Shown: positions 42,598 to 51,147 of the stretch, piece by piece
How positions within the stretch are numbered: the first letter of the stretch is position 1
Layout of the letters: each line of letters begins with the position of its first letter
Assembly: GCA_002483265.1 (NCBI GenBank)
Contig: DLHO01000010.1
Location: 44,102 to 108,101, forward strand
Source: Flavobacteriales bacterium UBA7666
Lineage (GTDB): Bacteria; Bacteroidota; Bacteroidia; Flavobacteriales_D; Crocinitomicaceae
Direction of reading: 5' to 3'
DNA: 64,000 bases
Made by a program: the position numbers and the translations under genes
Notes under the pieces: generated by a model
What the model saw: the letters and a program-made list of their open reading frames with translations, nothing else
What the model was told of the DNA's origin: nothing
Databases searched by the model: none

Positions 42598-43022
42598 AAG
42601 TCCTGAAATCATCCATTCGTGTACCCGTTCGTTTCAGTGAAACGGATGCCATGGGTGTTGTTTGGCATGGAAACTACCTGAAGTTTTTTGAAGATGCACG
42701 CGAGCAGTTCGGAAAAGATTTCGGGATTCAATACCTGGATGTACATGCACAAGGCTACTTCATTCCGATTGTAAAATCAGAGATCTCACACAAAGCCTCC
42801 ATCTTTTATGGAGAAGAAGCAGTAGTACACATTATTTTGGAACAACACGATTCTGCCAAGATTGTCTTTCGCTACAAAGTAATCAACGATACCACAAAAC
42901 AAGTTGCAGCAACCGGAATGACCATGCAGGTATTTATGTTTGTTTCTGACCGCACGTTGGAATTAATCAAACCTGAATTTTATAAAATTTGGGAAATGAA
43001 GCAAAATTGGATCGATGCATAA
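42594..43022 (+). CDS. Hot-dog acyl-CoA/ACP thioesterase (4HBT family)
   Basis: This is a 142-residue thioesterase. The 4-hydroxybenzoyl-CoA thioesterase signature is VRFSETDAMGVVWHGNYLKF, with the catalytic Asp in ETDAMG. The start is the ATG at 42594 inside the ATGA overlap with the previous gene. In the pathway it may release or proofread the acyl chain; a direct role in making the polyene carboxylate is possible. It overlaps the next ketosynthase gene by 8 bases. Confidence 0.85.
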   Translation: MKVLKSSIRVPVRFSETDAMGVVWHGNYLKFFEDAREQFGKDFGIQYLDVHAQGYFIPIVKSEISHKASIFYGEEAVVHIILEQHDSAKIVFRYKVINDTTKQVAATGMTMQVFMFVSDRTLELIKPEFYKIWEMKQNWIDA

Positions 43023-44088
43023 ACCGGTTTACATATCGCATCTTTCATTGGTAACTCCACTTGGAAATACGGTTGAACAGCATTTCGATGGGTTTAAAAA
43101 CGGTATTTCCGGAATTAAAATCATTGAGAAAGGTGGTTTTCAGGACACAAACATCCCTTTGGCTAAAAGAACCGAAATCACCTCCAACCGCTACGATACA
43201 CTTTTAAGAGAAGCGCTGGAAAAAGCACAATTGAAATTTACCGGATTATCCGGAAAAACAGCTGTTATTGTAAGCTCCACTAAAGGAAATATTGATTTAC
43301 TTCCCGGCGACACGTTTGCAGGTACGCAACCAATCATACACGAATTCTTTCCAAAAACAGACACATTCATCATTTCCAATGCCTGTGTTTCCGGAGTGAT
43401 TGCTATTAATACTGCTGCAGATTATTTGCTCGCAGGAAAATACGATCACGTAGTTGTAATAGGAATAGATGCTGTTTCGGAATTCGTTTCTTACGGGTTT
43501 CAAAGTCTATTTGCTTTGAGTAATGAAACCTGCAAGCCATTTGACAAATCCAGAAATGGAACCGTACTAGGCGAAGGATGTGGAATTGTGTTGGTTACCA
43601 TAGAAAAACCAAGTGATTTTGCTGTTTTGTACAAAGGCGGTTCTTCATCCAATGACGCGAATCACATTTCAGGACCATCCCGCACAGGTGAAGGCTTGGT
43701 TCGATCCATTGAAAAAACATTTAAGCGAAGCGGTTTAACTGCTTCAAAAATTGATTTCGTTTCTGCTCATGGCACAGCAACCGTATTCAACGATGAAATG
43801 GAAAGCATCGCATTTGGAAGAACGAATCTGGATCACGTTCCACTGAATAGCATGAAAGGATATTTTGGACATACCTTAGGTGCAGCGGGTGTGTTGGAAA
43901 CGATTATGAGCATTGTTTCGATGGAGAAAAACATACTATTTCCAAATCTTGGATTTAAAGAGACCGGAACTTCGGTTCCATTAAATATCATTCAACGCAT
44001 TGAATCAAAAGAATTGACTACCGTTCTGAAGACTGCTTCCGGATTTGGAGGAGGAAATGCAAGTTTAATCTTACAAAAACAGTCGTGA
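43015..44088 (+). CDS. Beta-ketoacyl synthase (short form)
   Basis: This ketosynthase of 357 residues is shorter than the usual 400-410, mainly at the N-terminal half. The catalytic residues are kept: C124 in SNACVSGVIAI, His in SAHGTATVFND and His in SMKGYFGHTLGAAG. It therefore should be active. It is followed by a 202-residue KS-like protein through a GTGA overlap, so the two are likely to form a heterodimer like KS/chain-length-factor pairs. The likely role is chain elongation in polyene synthesis. Confidence 0.85.
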   Translation: MHKPVYISHLSLVTPLGNTVEQHFDGFKNGISGIKIIEKGGFQDTNIPLAKRTEITSNRYDTLLREALEKAQLKFTGLSGKTAVIVSSTKGNIDLLPGDTFAGTQPIIHEFFPKTDTFIISNACVSGVIAINTAADYLLAGKYDHVVVIGIDAVSEFVSYGFQSLFALSNETCKPFDKSRNGTVLGEGCGIVLVTIEKPSDFAVLYKGGSSSNDANHISGPSRTGEGLVRSIEKTFKRSGLTASKIDFVSAHGTATVFNDEMESIAFGRTNLDHVPLNSMKGYFGHTLGAAGVLETIMSIVSMEKNILFPNLGFKETGTSVPLNIIQRIESKELTTVLKTASGFGGGNASLILQKQS

Positions 44089-44693
44089 AGATCTTAGCAC
44101 ATAGTTACGTTTGTCCAAAAGGAACTTATCTGAATGGAAACCGGCTTTTCGATACCAGTGAAGAGGAGAATCCACTCAAATCAGCATACCAGCAATTGGG
44201 AGTGGAATACCCCAAGTTTTACAAGATGGATGTGCTTTCGAAAATGGCATTTATCGGAACAGAATTGCTGCTTCCCTTCTTCCCGAAAGGAGCCGATCTG
44301 GAAAACGATCTTCAATTGATCTTTGCAAACAGTTCAGCCAGTCAGAATACAGACAACTTGTTTGTAGAAAGCTACGAACAGATAAAAAACCCAAGCCCTT
44401 CCCTATTTGTATATACTTTACCCAACATTGTTACGGGTGAATTATGCATTCGCCACAAATGGTACGGCGAAAATTGCTTTTTCGTGGAAGATGCTTTCAA
44501 TCCTGCTCATTTTTCAGATTGGGCACAAATGGGATTAAATAAAGGAAATAACAGCTGTTTATGCGCTTGGGTAGAGGCAAAAACGAATGGCGAACAAGAA
44601 TGTTTCCTATTTTTGCTGACTAATTCAGAAAGAGACGAACATTCAATCGAACTTGAACTTTCAACACTAATTAAACAATACAGAAATGAGTGA
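44085..44693 (+). CDS. Truncated, non-catalytic KS-like protein
   Basis: This protein of 202 residues is roughly half a ketosynthase. The segment LPNIVTGELCIRHKWYGENC aligns with the region before the active-site Cys in ketosynthases; at the Cys position there is Ala (ENCFFVEDAFNPA), and both His motifs are missing. The start is GTG in a GTGA overlap with the short ketosynthase gene. It is likely a structural or chain-length partner of that enzyme. It is not a pseudogene as far as can be seen: the frame is intact and its stop overlaps the next ACP by 8 bases. Confidence 0.65.
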   Translation: MKILAHSYVCPKGTYLNGNRLFDTSEEENPLKSAYQQLGVEYPKFYKMDVLSKMAFIGTELLLPFFPKGADLENDLQLIFANSSASQNTDNLFVESYEQIKNPSPSLFVYTLPNIVTGELCIRHKWYGENCFFVEDAFNPAHFSDWAQMGLNKGNNSCLCAWVEAKTNGEQECFLFLLTNSERDEHSIELELSTLIKQYRNE

Positions 44694-44940
44694 CTTAAAA
44701 GAAAACCTAAAGGCTCAAATTATTGAGCAATTGAACCTGGAAGATTTAACTCCTGCAGATATTCAAGATGATGCCCCTCTATTTGGAGATGACGGACTTG
44801 GACTGGATTCAATTGACGCTTTGGAATTCATCGTTTTATTGGATTCTAACTATGGAATTAAAATTGCAGATCCGAATGAAGGAAAAGAGATCTTTCAATC
44901 GGTGAATACCTTAGCAGCTTACATTTCTAAAAATCAATAA
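44686..44940 (+). CDS. Acyl carrier protein (2)
   Basis: This carrier protein of 84 residues has phosphopantetheine Ser S42 in GLGLDSIDALEF. It closely resembles the ACP at 55732 (shared PADIQ, APLFG/VPLFG, LDSNYGIKI/LDREYGIKI). It is followed directly by a ketosynthase and a KS-like partner, an order repeated at 55732-58234. It overlaps the previous gene by 8 bases and the next one starts 1 base after the stop. Confidence 0.9.
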   Translation: MSDLKENLKAQIIEQLNLEDLTPADIQDDAPLFGDDGLGLDSIDALEFIVLLDSNYGIKIADPNEGKEIFQSVNTLAAYISKNQ

Positions 44941-46116
44941 ATGCGCATCTACGTTACTGGATACGGCGTTATTTCTTCTATTGGTGAAAATGTAGAAGAA
45001 ACATTACTTGCTCTGCGCTCTGAAAAAACAGGGATCAAGCAAGGAAAAAAAACCTATTCAGAACATTTCAAAGTAGGTGAAATCGGTTGGACAAACACAG
45101 AGTTGGTTCAACGCTTTGATTTGACTCAAGAAGCTTCCAGAACAGCCATACTTGGTATGATCGCCGCAAAAGAAGCTTTCAAAGGACATGCATTAAATTC
45201 CGATATCAGAACGGGATTAATCTCAGGAACTTCCGTAGGTGGAATGGACGTAAGTGAAATTGCCTACAAAGATTTTCTAAACGGTGAAACCGATGATTTG
45301 AGTATTTACAAAAATCATCCAAGCGGAACAACCAGCGAACAGATTGCAAAAGAATTGGAGATAGACGCATATGTAAATACAATCTCTACAGCTTGTTCAT
45401 CTGCAGTAAATGCAATTATGCTTGGTGCACGAATGCTCTTAAGCGGACAACTGGATCGTGTAGTTGTTGGTGGAACCGACGGACTTTCTCAGTTTACCAT
45501 TTCAGGATTTCGTTCCTTAATGATCTTTGACGAAGAATGGTGCAGACCTTTTGATGAAACACGAAAAGGAATCAACTTAGGAGAAGGAGCAGGATTCTTG
45601 GTTTTGGAAACAGAAGAAACCATCAAAAGATCCGGAAAACAACCACTAGCTATTCTTTCAGGCTGGGGGAATGCATCCGATGCTTATCATCAAACTGCGT
45701 CTTCACCAGAAGGATTCGGGGCAACACTTGCAATGAAAAGCGCTTTGAAAGTTGCCGGACTTGATCCAAGTGATATCGATTACATCAATGCACACGGAAC
45801 AGCAACACCAAACAACGATCTTTCTGAATCCCACGGGATCAAAACAGTATTTGGCTCAACTATTCCACCATTCAGCTCTACAAAATCTTATACAGGACAT
45901 ACTTTAGCGGCTTCAGGAGGAATTGAGGCAGTCTTTGGAATTTTAGCCTTAAACAAAGGAATTTTACTTCCGAATCTGAACTTCAAGCAAGCCATTGAAG
46001 AAACGGGACTTGTTCCGGTTAAAAATTATTCTGAAGGAAATACCATCAAGCATATACTATCCAACTCATTCGGGTTCGGAGGAAATAATTCAACCATCAT
46101 TTTAAGCGCGATTTAA
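44941..46116 (+). CDS. Beta-ketoacyl-ACP synthase (module 1)
   Basis: This full-length ketosynthase has 391 residues, with C152 (ISTACSSAVNAI), His in NAHGTATPNNDLSE and His in STKSYTGHTLAASG. It is the paralog of the enzyme at 56007. It probably works with the adjacent ACP (44686) and KS-like partner (46118) as a heterodimer that sets chain length, in the manner of type II polyketide KS-alpha/KS-beta pairs. It begins directly after the ACP stop. Confidence 0.92.
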   Translation: MRIYVTGYGVISSIGENVEETLLALRSEKTGIKQGKKTYSEHFKVGEIGWTNTELVQRFDLTQEASRTAILGMIAAKEAFKGHALNSDIRTGLISGTSVGGMDVSEIAYKDFLNGETDDLSIYKNHPSGTTSEQIAKELEIDAYVNTISTACSSAVNAIMLGARMLLSGQLDRVVVGGTDGLSQFTISGFRSLMIFDEEWCRPFDETRKGINLGEGAGFLVLETEETIKRSGKQPLAILSGWGNASDAYHQTASSPEGFGATLAMKSALKVAGLDPSDIDYINAHGTATPNNDLSESHGIKTVFGSTIPPFSSTKSYTGHTLAASGGIEAVFGILALNKGILLPNLNFKQAIEETGLVPVKNYSEGNTIKHILSNSFGFGGNNSTIILSAI

Positions 46117-46117
46117 G

Positions 46118-47044
46118 ATGTATTTCATTCAACATATCGAATCAATCACGCATCAGGATTCATTTCAGAAAGACAACATCTGGAACGATTTGAAACCCTT
46201 AACCGGCGAAAACGAATTGATCTCTCCGGATTATAAAAACTATATTCCCGTTGCTGCGCTTAGAAGGTTAAGTACCATTTTGCGAATGGGAATTACTGCT
46301 TCCAAGGCATGCCAGGAGAAAGTTGCCAATGAATTTGATTCCATTTCTGTTGGAACAGCATTGGGTTGTTTAACGGATACCGAGAAGTTTTTGGTAACCA
46401 TTAATACTGTTAGTGGCGACATCCTTTCTCCAACTGCTTTTATTCAAAGTACACACAATACTATTTCCGGACAGATTTCATTAGATCTGAAGAATCATGC
46501 ATACAACATGACACATACGCAAAACGCACTTTCATTTGAAGTAGCTTTGAAAGACGGTCTTTTGTGCATTGATGAAGGAAAAAATTCAGTTTTGGTTGGA
46601 GCTGCAGACGAAGCTATTCCATTTTTGGAAAGGCTGCGTGGCTCATTGATTGAAACAGAACACCCGTTTACTTCCGGTGCTACTTTCTTGGTCTTATCCG
46701 GTGAAAAAGGAAATTCTATCGCTTGCATTCAAGCATGTGAAGTGTATTTCACCAACGAAAACAAAGCAACTCAAGTGGAGCAATTTCTAGCTGCAAACAA
46801 CTGCAGTTTTCAGGATTTAGACTTGATTCTTGAAGCGGGTTCTGATTTTAAATCTCAAGCAAAAAAACATTACTCCTTTCTGAAATACAGCGGCTTCTAC
46901 CAAAGCGCTTCTGCATTTGCAGTGCACATGGCAAATGATTGGTTAATCAAAAACGGGGATGACAAAACCATTTTGATCGTGAATAATTTAGAATCAAATA
47001 AATTGGGCTTAACGCTCATACACAGAAACGATGTGGAAGCATAA
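46118..47044 (+). CDS. KS-like chain-length-factor-type protein (module 1)
   Basis: This protein of 308 residues is related to ketosynthases, but the catalytic Cys position is Ala: YNMTHTQNALSFEVAL aligns with NFTISAACSSGSHSI of the active enzymes. The region downstream lacks the His motifs. It begins 1 base after its ketosynthase partner. The protein at 57197 is its paralog. The role is by analogy to chain-length factors; whether it also takes part in catalysis is not known. Confidence 0.82.
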   Translation: MYFIQHIESITHQDSFQKDNIWNDLKPLTGENELISPDYKNYIPVAALRRLSTILRMGITASKACQEKVANEFDSISVGTALGCLTDTEKFLVTINTVSGDILSPTAFIQSTHNTISGQISLDLKNHAYNMTHTQNALSFEVALKDGLLCIDEGKNSVLVGAADEAIPFLERLRGSLIETEHPFTSGATFLVLSGEKGNSIACIQACEVYFTNENKATQVEQFLAANNCSFQDLDLILEAGSDFKSQAKKHYSFLKYSGFYQSASAFAVHMANDWLIKNGDDKTILIVNNLESNKLGLTLIHRNDVEA

Positions 47045-47798
47045 ACTTAATATTGCAGTTGCGCTTAGTACACTGCTGATAGTCATTCTCATTTTCCGGA
47101 ACAGTCCTTACTTATGGCTTTGGATTTCCTTTGTCATCTCTAATTTCATTGTTTTCCTTGTTTTTGGAATTGTATTTCTACGTTTTCAATATTTCTATCC
47201 CGGTATCTTCCGAAATAGCGATCCGGAAGTCATTCTTACCTTTGATGACGGCCCCGATCCGGTTCAAACGCCCCGAATTTTAGATATCCTTCACAAACAC
47301 GGGATTCGTGCGATCTTCTTTGTAATTGGTCGTAAAGCTCTGGAGCACCCTGAAATCCTTCAACGAATTATTTCAGAAGGACACATGGTTGGTAATCATA
47401 CACAAAACCACTCGCTTTTCTTTGCAATGTTACATAGCAAAAAAGTGGCTGAAGAAATAGATCAGTTTTCACAAAACATAGAACCATTACTCTCAGAAAA
47501 AATTACCATTTTCAGACCGCCCATTGGTTATACCAACCCCAAAATTGCCCGTGCTCTGAAAAAAAGGAAACTGAAGATCCTTGCCTGGAGTGTTCGTTCG
47601 TACGACTCCTTTAAAAACAAAGAAGCGTTGATGAAGCGATTGATGAGAACCAGACCTAGAAGTATTGTTTTACTGCACGATAATTTAGAACAAACTGCGG
47701 ATATTTTGGAAGACTATATTATCCAAGCAAGAGCAAATGGTATCATCTTTGCAAATCAAGAGAATCTGAAAAAATTCATTCATGAAATTAATAAGTAG
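47031..47798 (+). CDS. Polysaccharide deacetylase family protein (NodB domain)
   Basis: This protein of 255 residues has two N-terminal membrane segments (about 7-25 and 28-50). The NodB-type domain follows with TFDDGPDP (motif 1, catalytic Asp pair), GNHTQNHS (motif 2, metal His), RPPIGYTN (motif 3) and LLHDN (motif 5). It is a metal-dependent N- or O-deacetylase of an envelope sugar by family. In this cluster its substrate is unknown; similar genes recur in flexirubin clusters. It overlaps both neighbours (14 and 17 bases), so it belongs to the operon. Confidence 0.85.
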   Translation: MWKHKLNIAVALSTLLIVILIFRNSPYLWLWISFVISNFIVFLVFGIVFLRFQYFYPGIFRNSDPEVILTFDDGPDPVQTPRILDILHKHGIRAIFFVIGRKALEHPEILQRIISEGHMVGNHTQNHSLFFAMLHSKKVAEEIDQFSQNIEPLLSEKITIFRPPIGYTNPKIARALKKRKLKILAWSVRSYDSFKNKEALMKRLMRTRPRSIVLLHDNLEQTADILEDYIIQARANGIIFANQENLKKFIHEINK

Positions 47799-48408
47799 TT
47801 TACTCTTTTTCCTATCGCTTTCGACAACTATTTCTGCTCAGGAATACACGAAAATTAATGATCCTAAAGCATGCAAAGCAGCTTTGGAAAAGCAGCATAA
47901 GGAAACAAAATCCATTCAGGCAGATTTTACCGAAACAACTACTTCTTCACTTTTAACCGCGGCACAAAAAGGATCCGGAAAAATGTGGTACAAGAAGGAA
48001 AACAAAATTCGCTGGGAAAAATCAAAACCGGAAAGTCAGGTCATTCTAATCAATGGAAAAGCCGTGAAACTTCAGGAAAAAGGGAAAGAAGTAAGCAGCG
48101 CTTCTTCCAAAATCGTCGTGAAGAAAATCCAGAGTTTGATGGTGCAAATGATGACCGGTGAGTTTCTAAATGAAAAAGAGTTCAAAATCAGCTATTTTGA
48201 GAATAAATCAAACTACAAACTGATTCTTACCCCAAAAAGCGACAAGATGAAACGCTATGTTTCCGAGATTAACCTCATTTTCAGCAGAAAAGAACTCACA
48301 ATCAAAGAACTGACCATGATGACAGACAGCGATAACAAATTGGTTTACAGCTTTTCCAACATGGAAGTCAACGGAACAATTAACGATACAAAATTCACCA
48401 CTTTCTGA
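47782..48408 (+). CDS. LolA-family outer-membrane lipoprotein carrier protein
   Basis: This periplasmic carrier of 208 residues has a signal peptide (MKLISSLLFFLSLSTTISAQ) and a LolA fold with KMWYKKENKIRWEKSKPE, the typical strand that carries hydrophobic ligands. As part of a pigment cluster it is more likely to ferry the lipophilic pigment across the periplasm than lipoproteins; this is inferred from context and from the MMPL exporter at 30843. It overlaps the deacetylase by 17 bases and the dehydratase by 1 base. Confidence 0.85.
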   Translation: MKLISSLLFFLSLSTTISAQEYTKINDPKACKAALEKQHKETKSIQADFTETTTSSLLTAAQKGSGKMWYKKENKIRWEKSKPESQVILINGKAVKLQEKGKEVSSASSKIVVKKIQSLMVQMMTGEFLNEKEFKISYFENKSNYKLILTPKSDKMKRYVSEINLIFSRKELTIKELTMMTDSDNKLVYSFSNMEVNGTINDTKFTTF

Positions 48409-48773
48409 TGATACTAAGAGACACTTTTTATACGATCAATGCATTGAAATTTGAGGACAACGTGCTTGAAGCAGGAATTTCAATCAATGCAAAACATGCC
48501 ATTTACGAAGGTCATTTTCCGGACAATCCTGTTACACCGGGAGTTGTACAATTGGAATTAGTGAAAGAAATTCTTGGAACACAGTTCAACAAAACCATTC
48601 AATTAAAAACTCTGGCTACCAGCAAATTTTTAGCTGTTTTGAATCCGGTGAATACACCCGAGGCAACTTTCAAAATGACTGTAACTGAGCAGGAAGACGA
48701 AACCTTAAAGGTTTCCGGGCAGTTAAGCACTTGCGAAGGTGTTTGTTTGAAATTTTCAGGGATTTATTACTAA
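48408..48773 (+). CDS. Hot-dog 3-hydroxyacyl-ACP dehydratase (FabA/FabZ/ApeI-like)
   Basis: This hot-dog protein of 121 residues carries the FabZ-type signature GHFPDNPVTPGVVQLELV, with catalytic His in EGHFPD. The second catalytic acid of true FabZ (E in the central helix) is at the LELVKE position. Dehydration during chain extension is the likely role, in addition to the dehydratase at 42178. It is the last gene of the operon, with the stop 133 bp from the convergent GT2 gene. Confidence 0.85.
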   Translation: MILRDTFYTINALKFEDNVLEAGISINAKHAIYEGHFPDNPVTPGVVQLELVKEILGTQFNKTIQLKTLATSKFLAVLNPVNTPEATFKMTVTEQEDETLKVSGQLSTCEGVCLKFSGIYY

Positions 48774-48789
48774 AGCACCTATTCTTTGG

Positions 48790-48899
48790 ACCACATAGAT
48801 TCTTTTTGATAATCCTTCTGTTATTCAAACAACAATTCAGGGTGTTTCCTATGTGTTCTATATGCACTAGGTGGTTTCAATTACCACATAAGTAAATTG
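48790..48899. repeat. CACATAG-word inverted repeat between convergent genes
   Basis: ACCACATAGATTC (48790 on) faces CCTATGTGTTCTATATG and GGTGGTT, which are inverse words, at 48847-48877, and ACCACATA recurs at 48892. It shares AACCACATAGA with the element at 58241-58362. It may act as a two-way terminator. Confidence 0.55.
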
Positions 48900-48906
48900 T
48901 GAACTT

Positions 48907-50079
48907 TCAATTTGTTTTCGGTTCCTTTCGGAACACTTTAAACAATCCAAAACTCACCAAAAAAGAACCAATAAAAGCAATCACAGCAAAAACACATGCT
49001 CCAACAATATACTGGTAAGCATTGATTTTTATTGATTCCAAACTCAGATCAGCCAATTGAGCAGTATTTGTTTCACCCGTTAGCACCAGCTGTCCGCATA
49101 GAAAACTTCCATAAATGATAAATGGAATCATGGGTGGAATAGAAATATTGGCTGCAGTAATGAACAGCACCTTATTCATCCGGAACAAAACAGCCAACGG
49201 AATTCCGATCAGCAATTGAAAACCCCAAAGTGGCACAATTCCCATAAAAAATCCGAATCCGATGGAGAGTGCTTTCTTGAAATTGGATTCTTCCGGTTTG
49301 ATTGCTTCATGCTTGATTACATTCCAGGTTTGAACAGAGAAAAGCTTTCGCGGATAATACCAAATCAATGCCGTTAGCACTAAAACCGTATTCAAAATGC
49401 TGATTCGGGTAAAATCTCGAGTCGGGCGAAAATGAGAAACCCGCTCTGCCGGATCATATTTCACCTGAATAGGAACAGCCACAAAAGGAACGAAACGCCA
49501 AGCCAATTTCACAATGACCTCAATCTCCAATTCGAATTTATTGGTAAACAACCATATTTTTTTCAAGGGTTTCAAAGGATAAATCCGGAAACCGGTTTGT
49601 GTATCCGGTAAGGTGATCCACGTTTCTACCTTGAACCAGAAGTTGGAGAATTTATTTCCAAAAGAGCTTTTCTGCGGAACTCCTTCCTGATTCATATTTC
49701 TCGAACCCATAATTACAGCTCCCGGATTCTGAACAGCTTGTTCAAGCAAAATCATCATGTCACTTGGATAATGCTGTCCGTCAGAATCGATCGTCAAGGC
49801 ATTGGAGTATCCTTTTTCCTGAGCAAACTTAAAAGCTTTCCGAAGAGAATAACCTTTTCCTTTATTCGCTTCATTGACCAGAATCGTAACTACGTTCTCA
49901 AAAGATTTCAAAATTTCCGAGGTAGAATCTGTAGCTCCGTCGTTTACAACAATCACGCAGCTCGACGGAACGTATTCAAGTACCTCCCGAATAACACGCT
50001 CTAAGGTCCGTTCGTTATTATAAGTGGGAATAATTACGCAACCGTTTATACTTGTGATTGATGTCAGACCTGATTCCAT
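48907..50079 (-). CDS. GT2 glycosyltransferase fused to DUF2062 membrane domain
   Basis: This protein of 390 residues has an N-terminal GT-A fold (VIIPTYNNERTLERVI, VNDGATDSTSEIL; DXD-like TIDSDGQHYP) at about 10-235. The C-terminal DUF2062 membrane domain (about 250-385) has three or four helices (FGFFMGIVPLWGFQLLIGIPLA). By family it transfers a sugar from a nucleotide or polyprenyl donor at the inner membrane; the acceptor is unknown. The same fusion is common in flexirubin clusters. It is the only leftward gene between the two rightward operons. The ATG at 50079 was preferred over an upstream TTG. Confidence 0.85.
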   Translation of the reverse strand: MESGLTSITSINGCVIIPTYNNERTLERVIREVLEYVPSSCVIVVNDGATDSTSEILKSFENVVTILVNEANKGKGYSLRKAFKFAQEKGYSNALTIDSDGQHYPSDMMILLEQAVQNPGAVIMGSRNMNQEGVPQKSSFGNKFSNFWFKVETWITLPDTQTGFRIYPLKPLKKIWLFTNKFELEIEVIVKLAWRFVPFVAVPIQVKYDPAERVSHFRPTRDFTRISILNTVLVLTALIWYYPRKLFSVQTWNVIKHEAIKPEESNFKKALSIGFGFFMGIVPLWGFQLLIGIPLAVLFRMNKVLFITAANISIPPMIPFIIYGSFLCGQLVLTGETNTAQLADLSLESIKINAYQYIVGACVFAVIAFIGSFLVSFGLFKVFRKEPKTN

Positions 50080-50181
50080 GGAGCACAAAATTAATCATAA
50101 CTTTTCAAGAATTCACTGCTAAAATCAACGGATTGGGATTTCAAAAGAGAACAAAAAAGTAGTTTAGAAACAAAACCTTGT

Positions 50182-50189
50182 TAAATTTG
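50182..50189 (+). promoter_or_regulatory. Predicted -7 element of the darA operon
   Basis: TAAATTTG is an exact TAnnTTTG match, 45 bp before the darA start. A -33 element is not clear. The divergent GT2 gene starts 103 bp away. Confidence 0.5.
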
Positions 50190-50233
50190 TAGAGGTAAAA
50201 GGTTAAACACTTTTATTCAGACCCCAATTAACT

Positions 50234-51145
50234 ATGGCACAGAACATCTTAGTTATACATTATTCCCAATCAGGACAGCTTACAGAAATCCTTGAAAATT
50301 TCTGTAAACCATTTGTTGATAGTACGATAGAATGGGTTAAAGTTGAACCGGCAACTCCTTATCCATTTCCTTGGAAGACCGCTTCGTTCTTTGATGCAAT
50401 GCCCGAAACAGTTCTCGAAAAACCAATTCCGATTAAACCTTTGCAATTCGAAAGAGAGCATTATGACTTGATTATTTTTGGTTACCAACCTTGGTTTTTG
50501 TCTCCTTCTCTTCCGGCATCAGCTATTTTACAGGATGAAACATTCCGAAAAATCATGAATGGTACAAATATTGTATCAGTGCTGGGCTGCAGAAATATGT
50601 GGATCAATTCACAAGAAGCAGTCAAAAAACAGATTGCTTCTGCAGGTGGAAAATTAATCGGAAACGTTCCGTTAATTGACAAAACCAGTAATTTGATCAG
50701 TGTTATAACAATTTTACATTGGATGTTGACTGGAAAAAAGACCAAGAAGTGGGGAATTTTTCCGAAACCGGGAGTTTCAGACGAAGACATTCAGAATGCG
50801 AGTCAGTCTGGAGCTTTGTTGAAGGAGAAGTTACAAGAAAATCAAGCAGCTGAATTTCAGGAAGCACTCGTTTCAAAAGGTGGAATCGTTATCCCGATTT
50901 CGATTCTTTTTATCGAATCACGGGCAAAAATGCTTTTTATGATTTGGGCAAATTTGATCACGAAGAAAACTGCTAAAGGAGGAAATCGAAAATTTTGGGT
51001 TAACTTTTTCAAATATTATTTGATTTTCGCTTTATTTATCGTTTCACCAATTGTTTTAACGATATATCATATCTTTGTACGCCCCTTTAAAGGACAACAT
51101 ATTAAACGCGAATTAGCATATTACAGAGGCACTCAATTGAGATAA
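50234..51145 (+). CDS. darA: Dialkylresorcinol-condensing enzyme DarA
   Basis: This 303-residue protein resembles DarA of Bacteroidota flexirubin clusters, which joins two beta-keto acyl precursors and, with DarB, forms the dialkylresorcinol ring. The N-terminal NILVIHYSQSGQLTEILENF resembles a flavodoxin-like loop (SQSGQ). A membrane helix near the C-terminus (YYLIFALFIVSPIVLTIYHI) is typical. It is the first gene of its operon, 2 bases before darB. The catalytic residues of the family are not well established, so I do not assign any. Confidence 0.85.
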   Translation: MAQNILVIHYSQSGQLTEILENFCKPFVDSTIEWVKVEPATPYPFPWKTASFFDAMPETVLEKPIPIKPLQFEREHYDLIIFGYQPWFLSPSLPASAILQDETFRKIMNGTNIVSVLGCRNMWINSQEAVKKQIASAGGKLIGNVPLIDKTSNLISVITILHWMLTGKKTKKWGIFPKPGVSDEDIQNASQSGALLKEKLQENQAAEFQEALVSKGGIVIPISILFIESRAKMLFMIWANLITKKTAKGGNRKFWVNFFKYYLIFALFIVSPIVLTIYHIFVRPFKGQHIKRELAYYRGTQLR

Positions 51146-51147
51146 GA

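Noticed and set aside
44085..44693. Pseudogene of a ketosynthase
   Set aside because: The frame is intact, with coupled start and stop overlaps on both sides, which suggests selection for a short protein.
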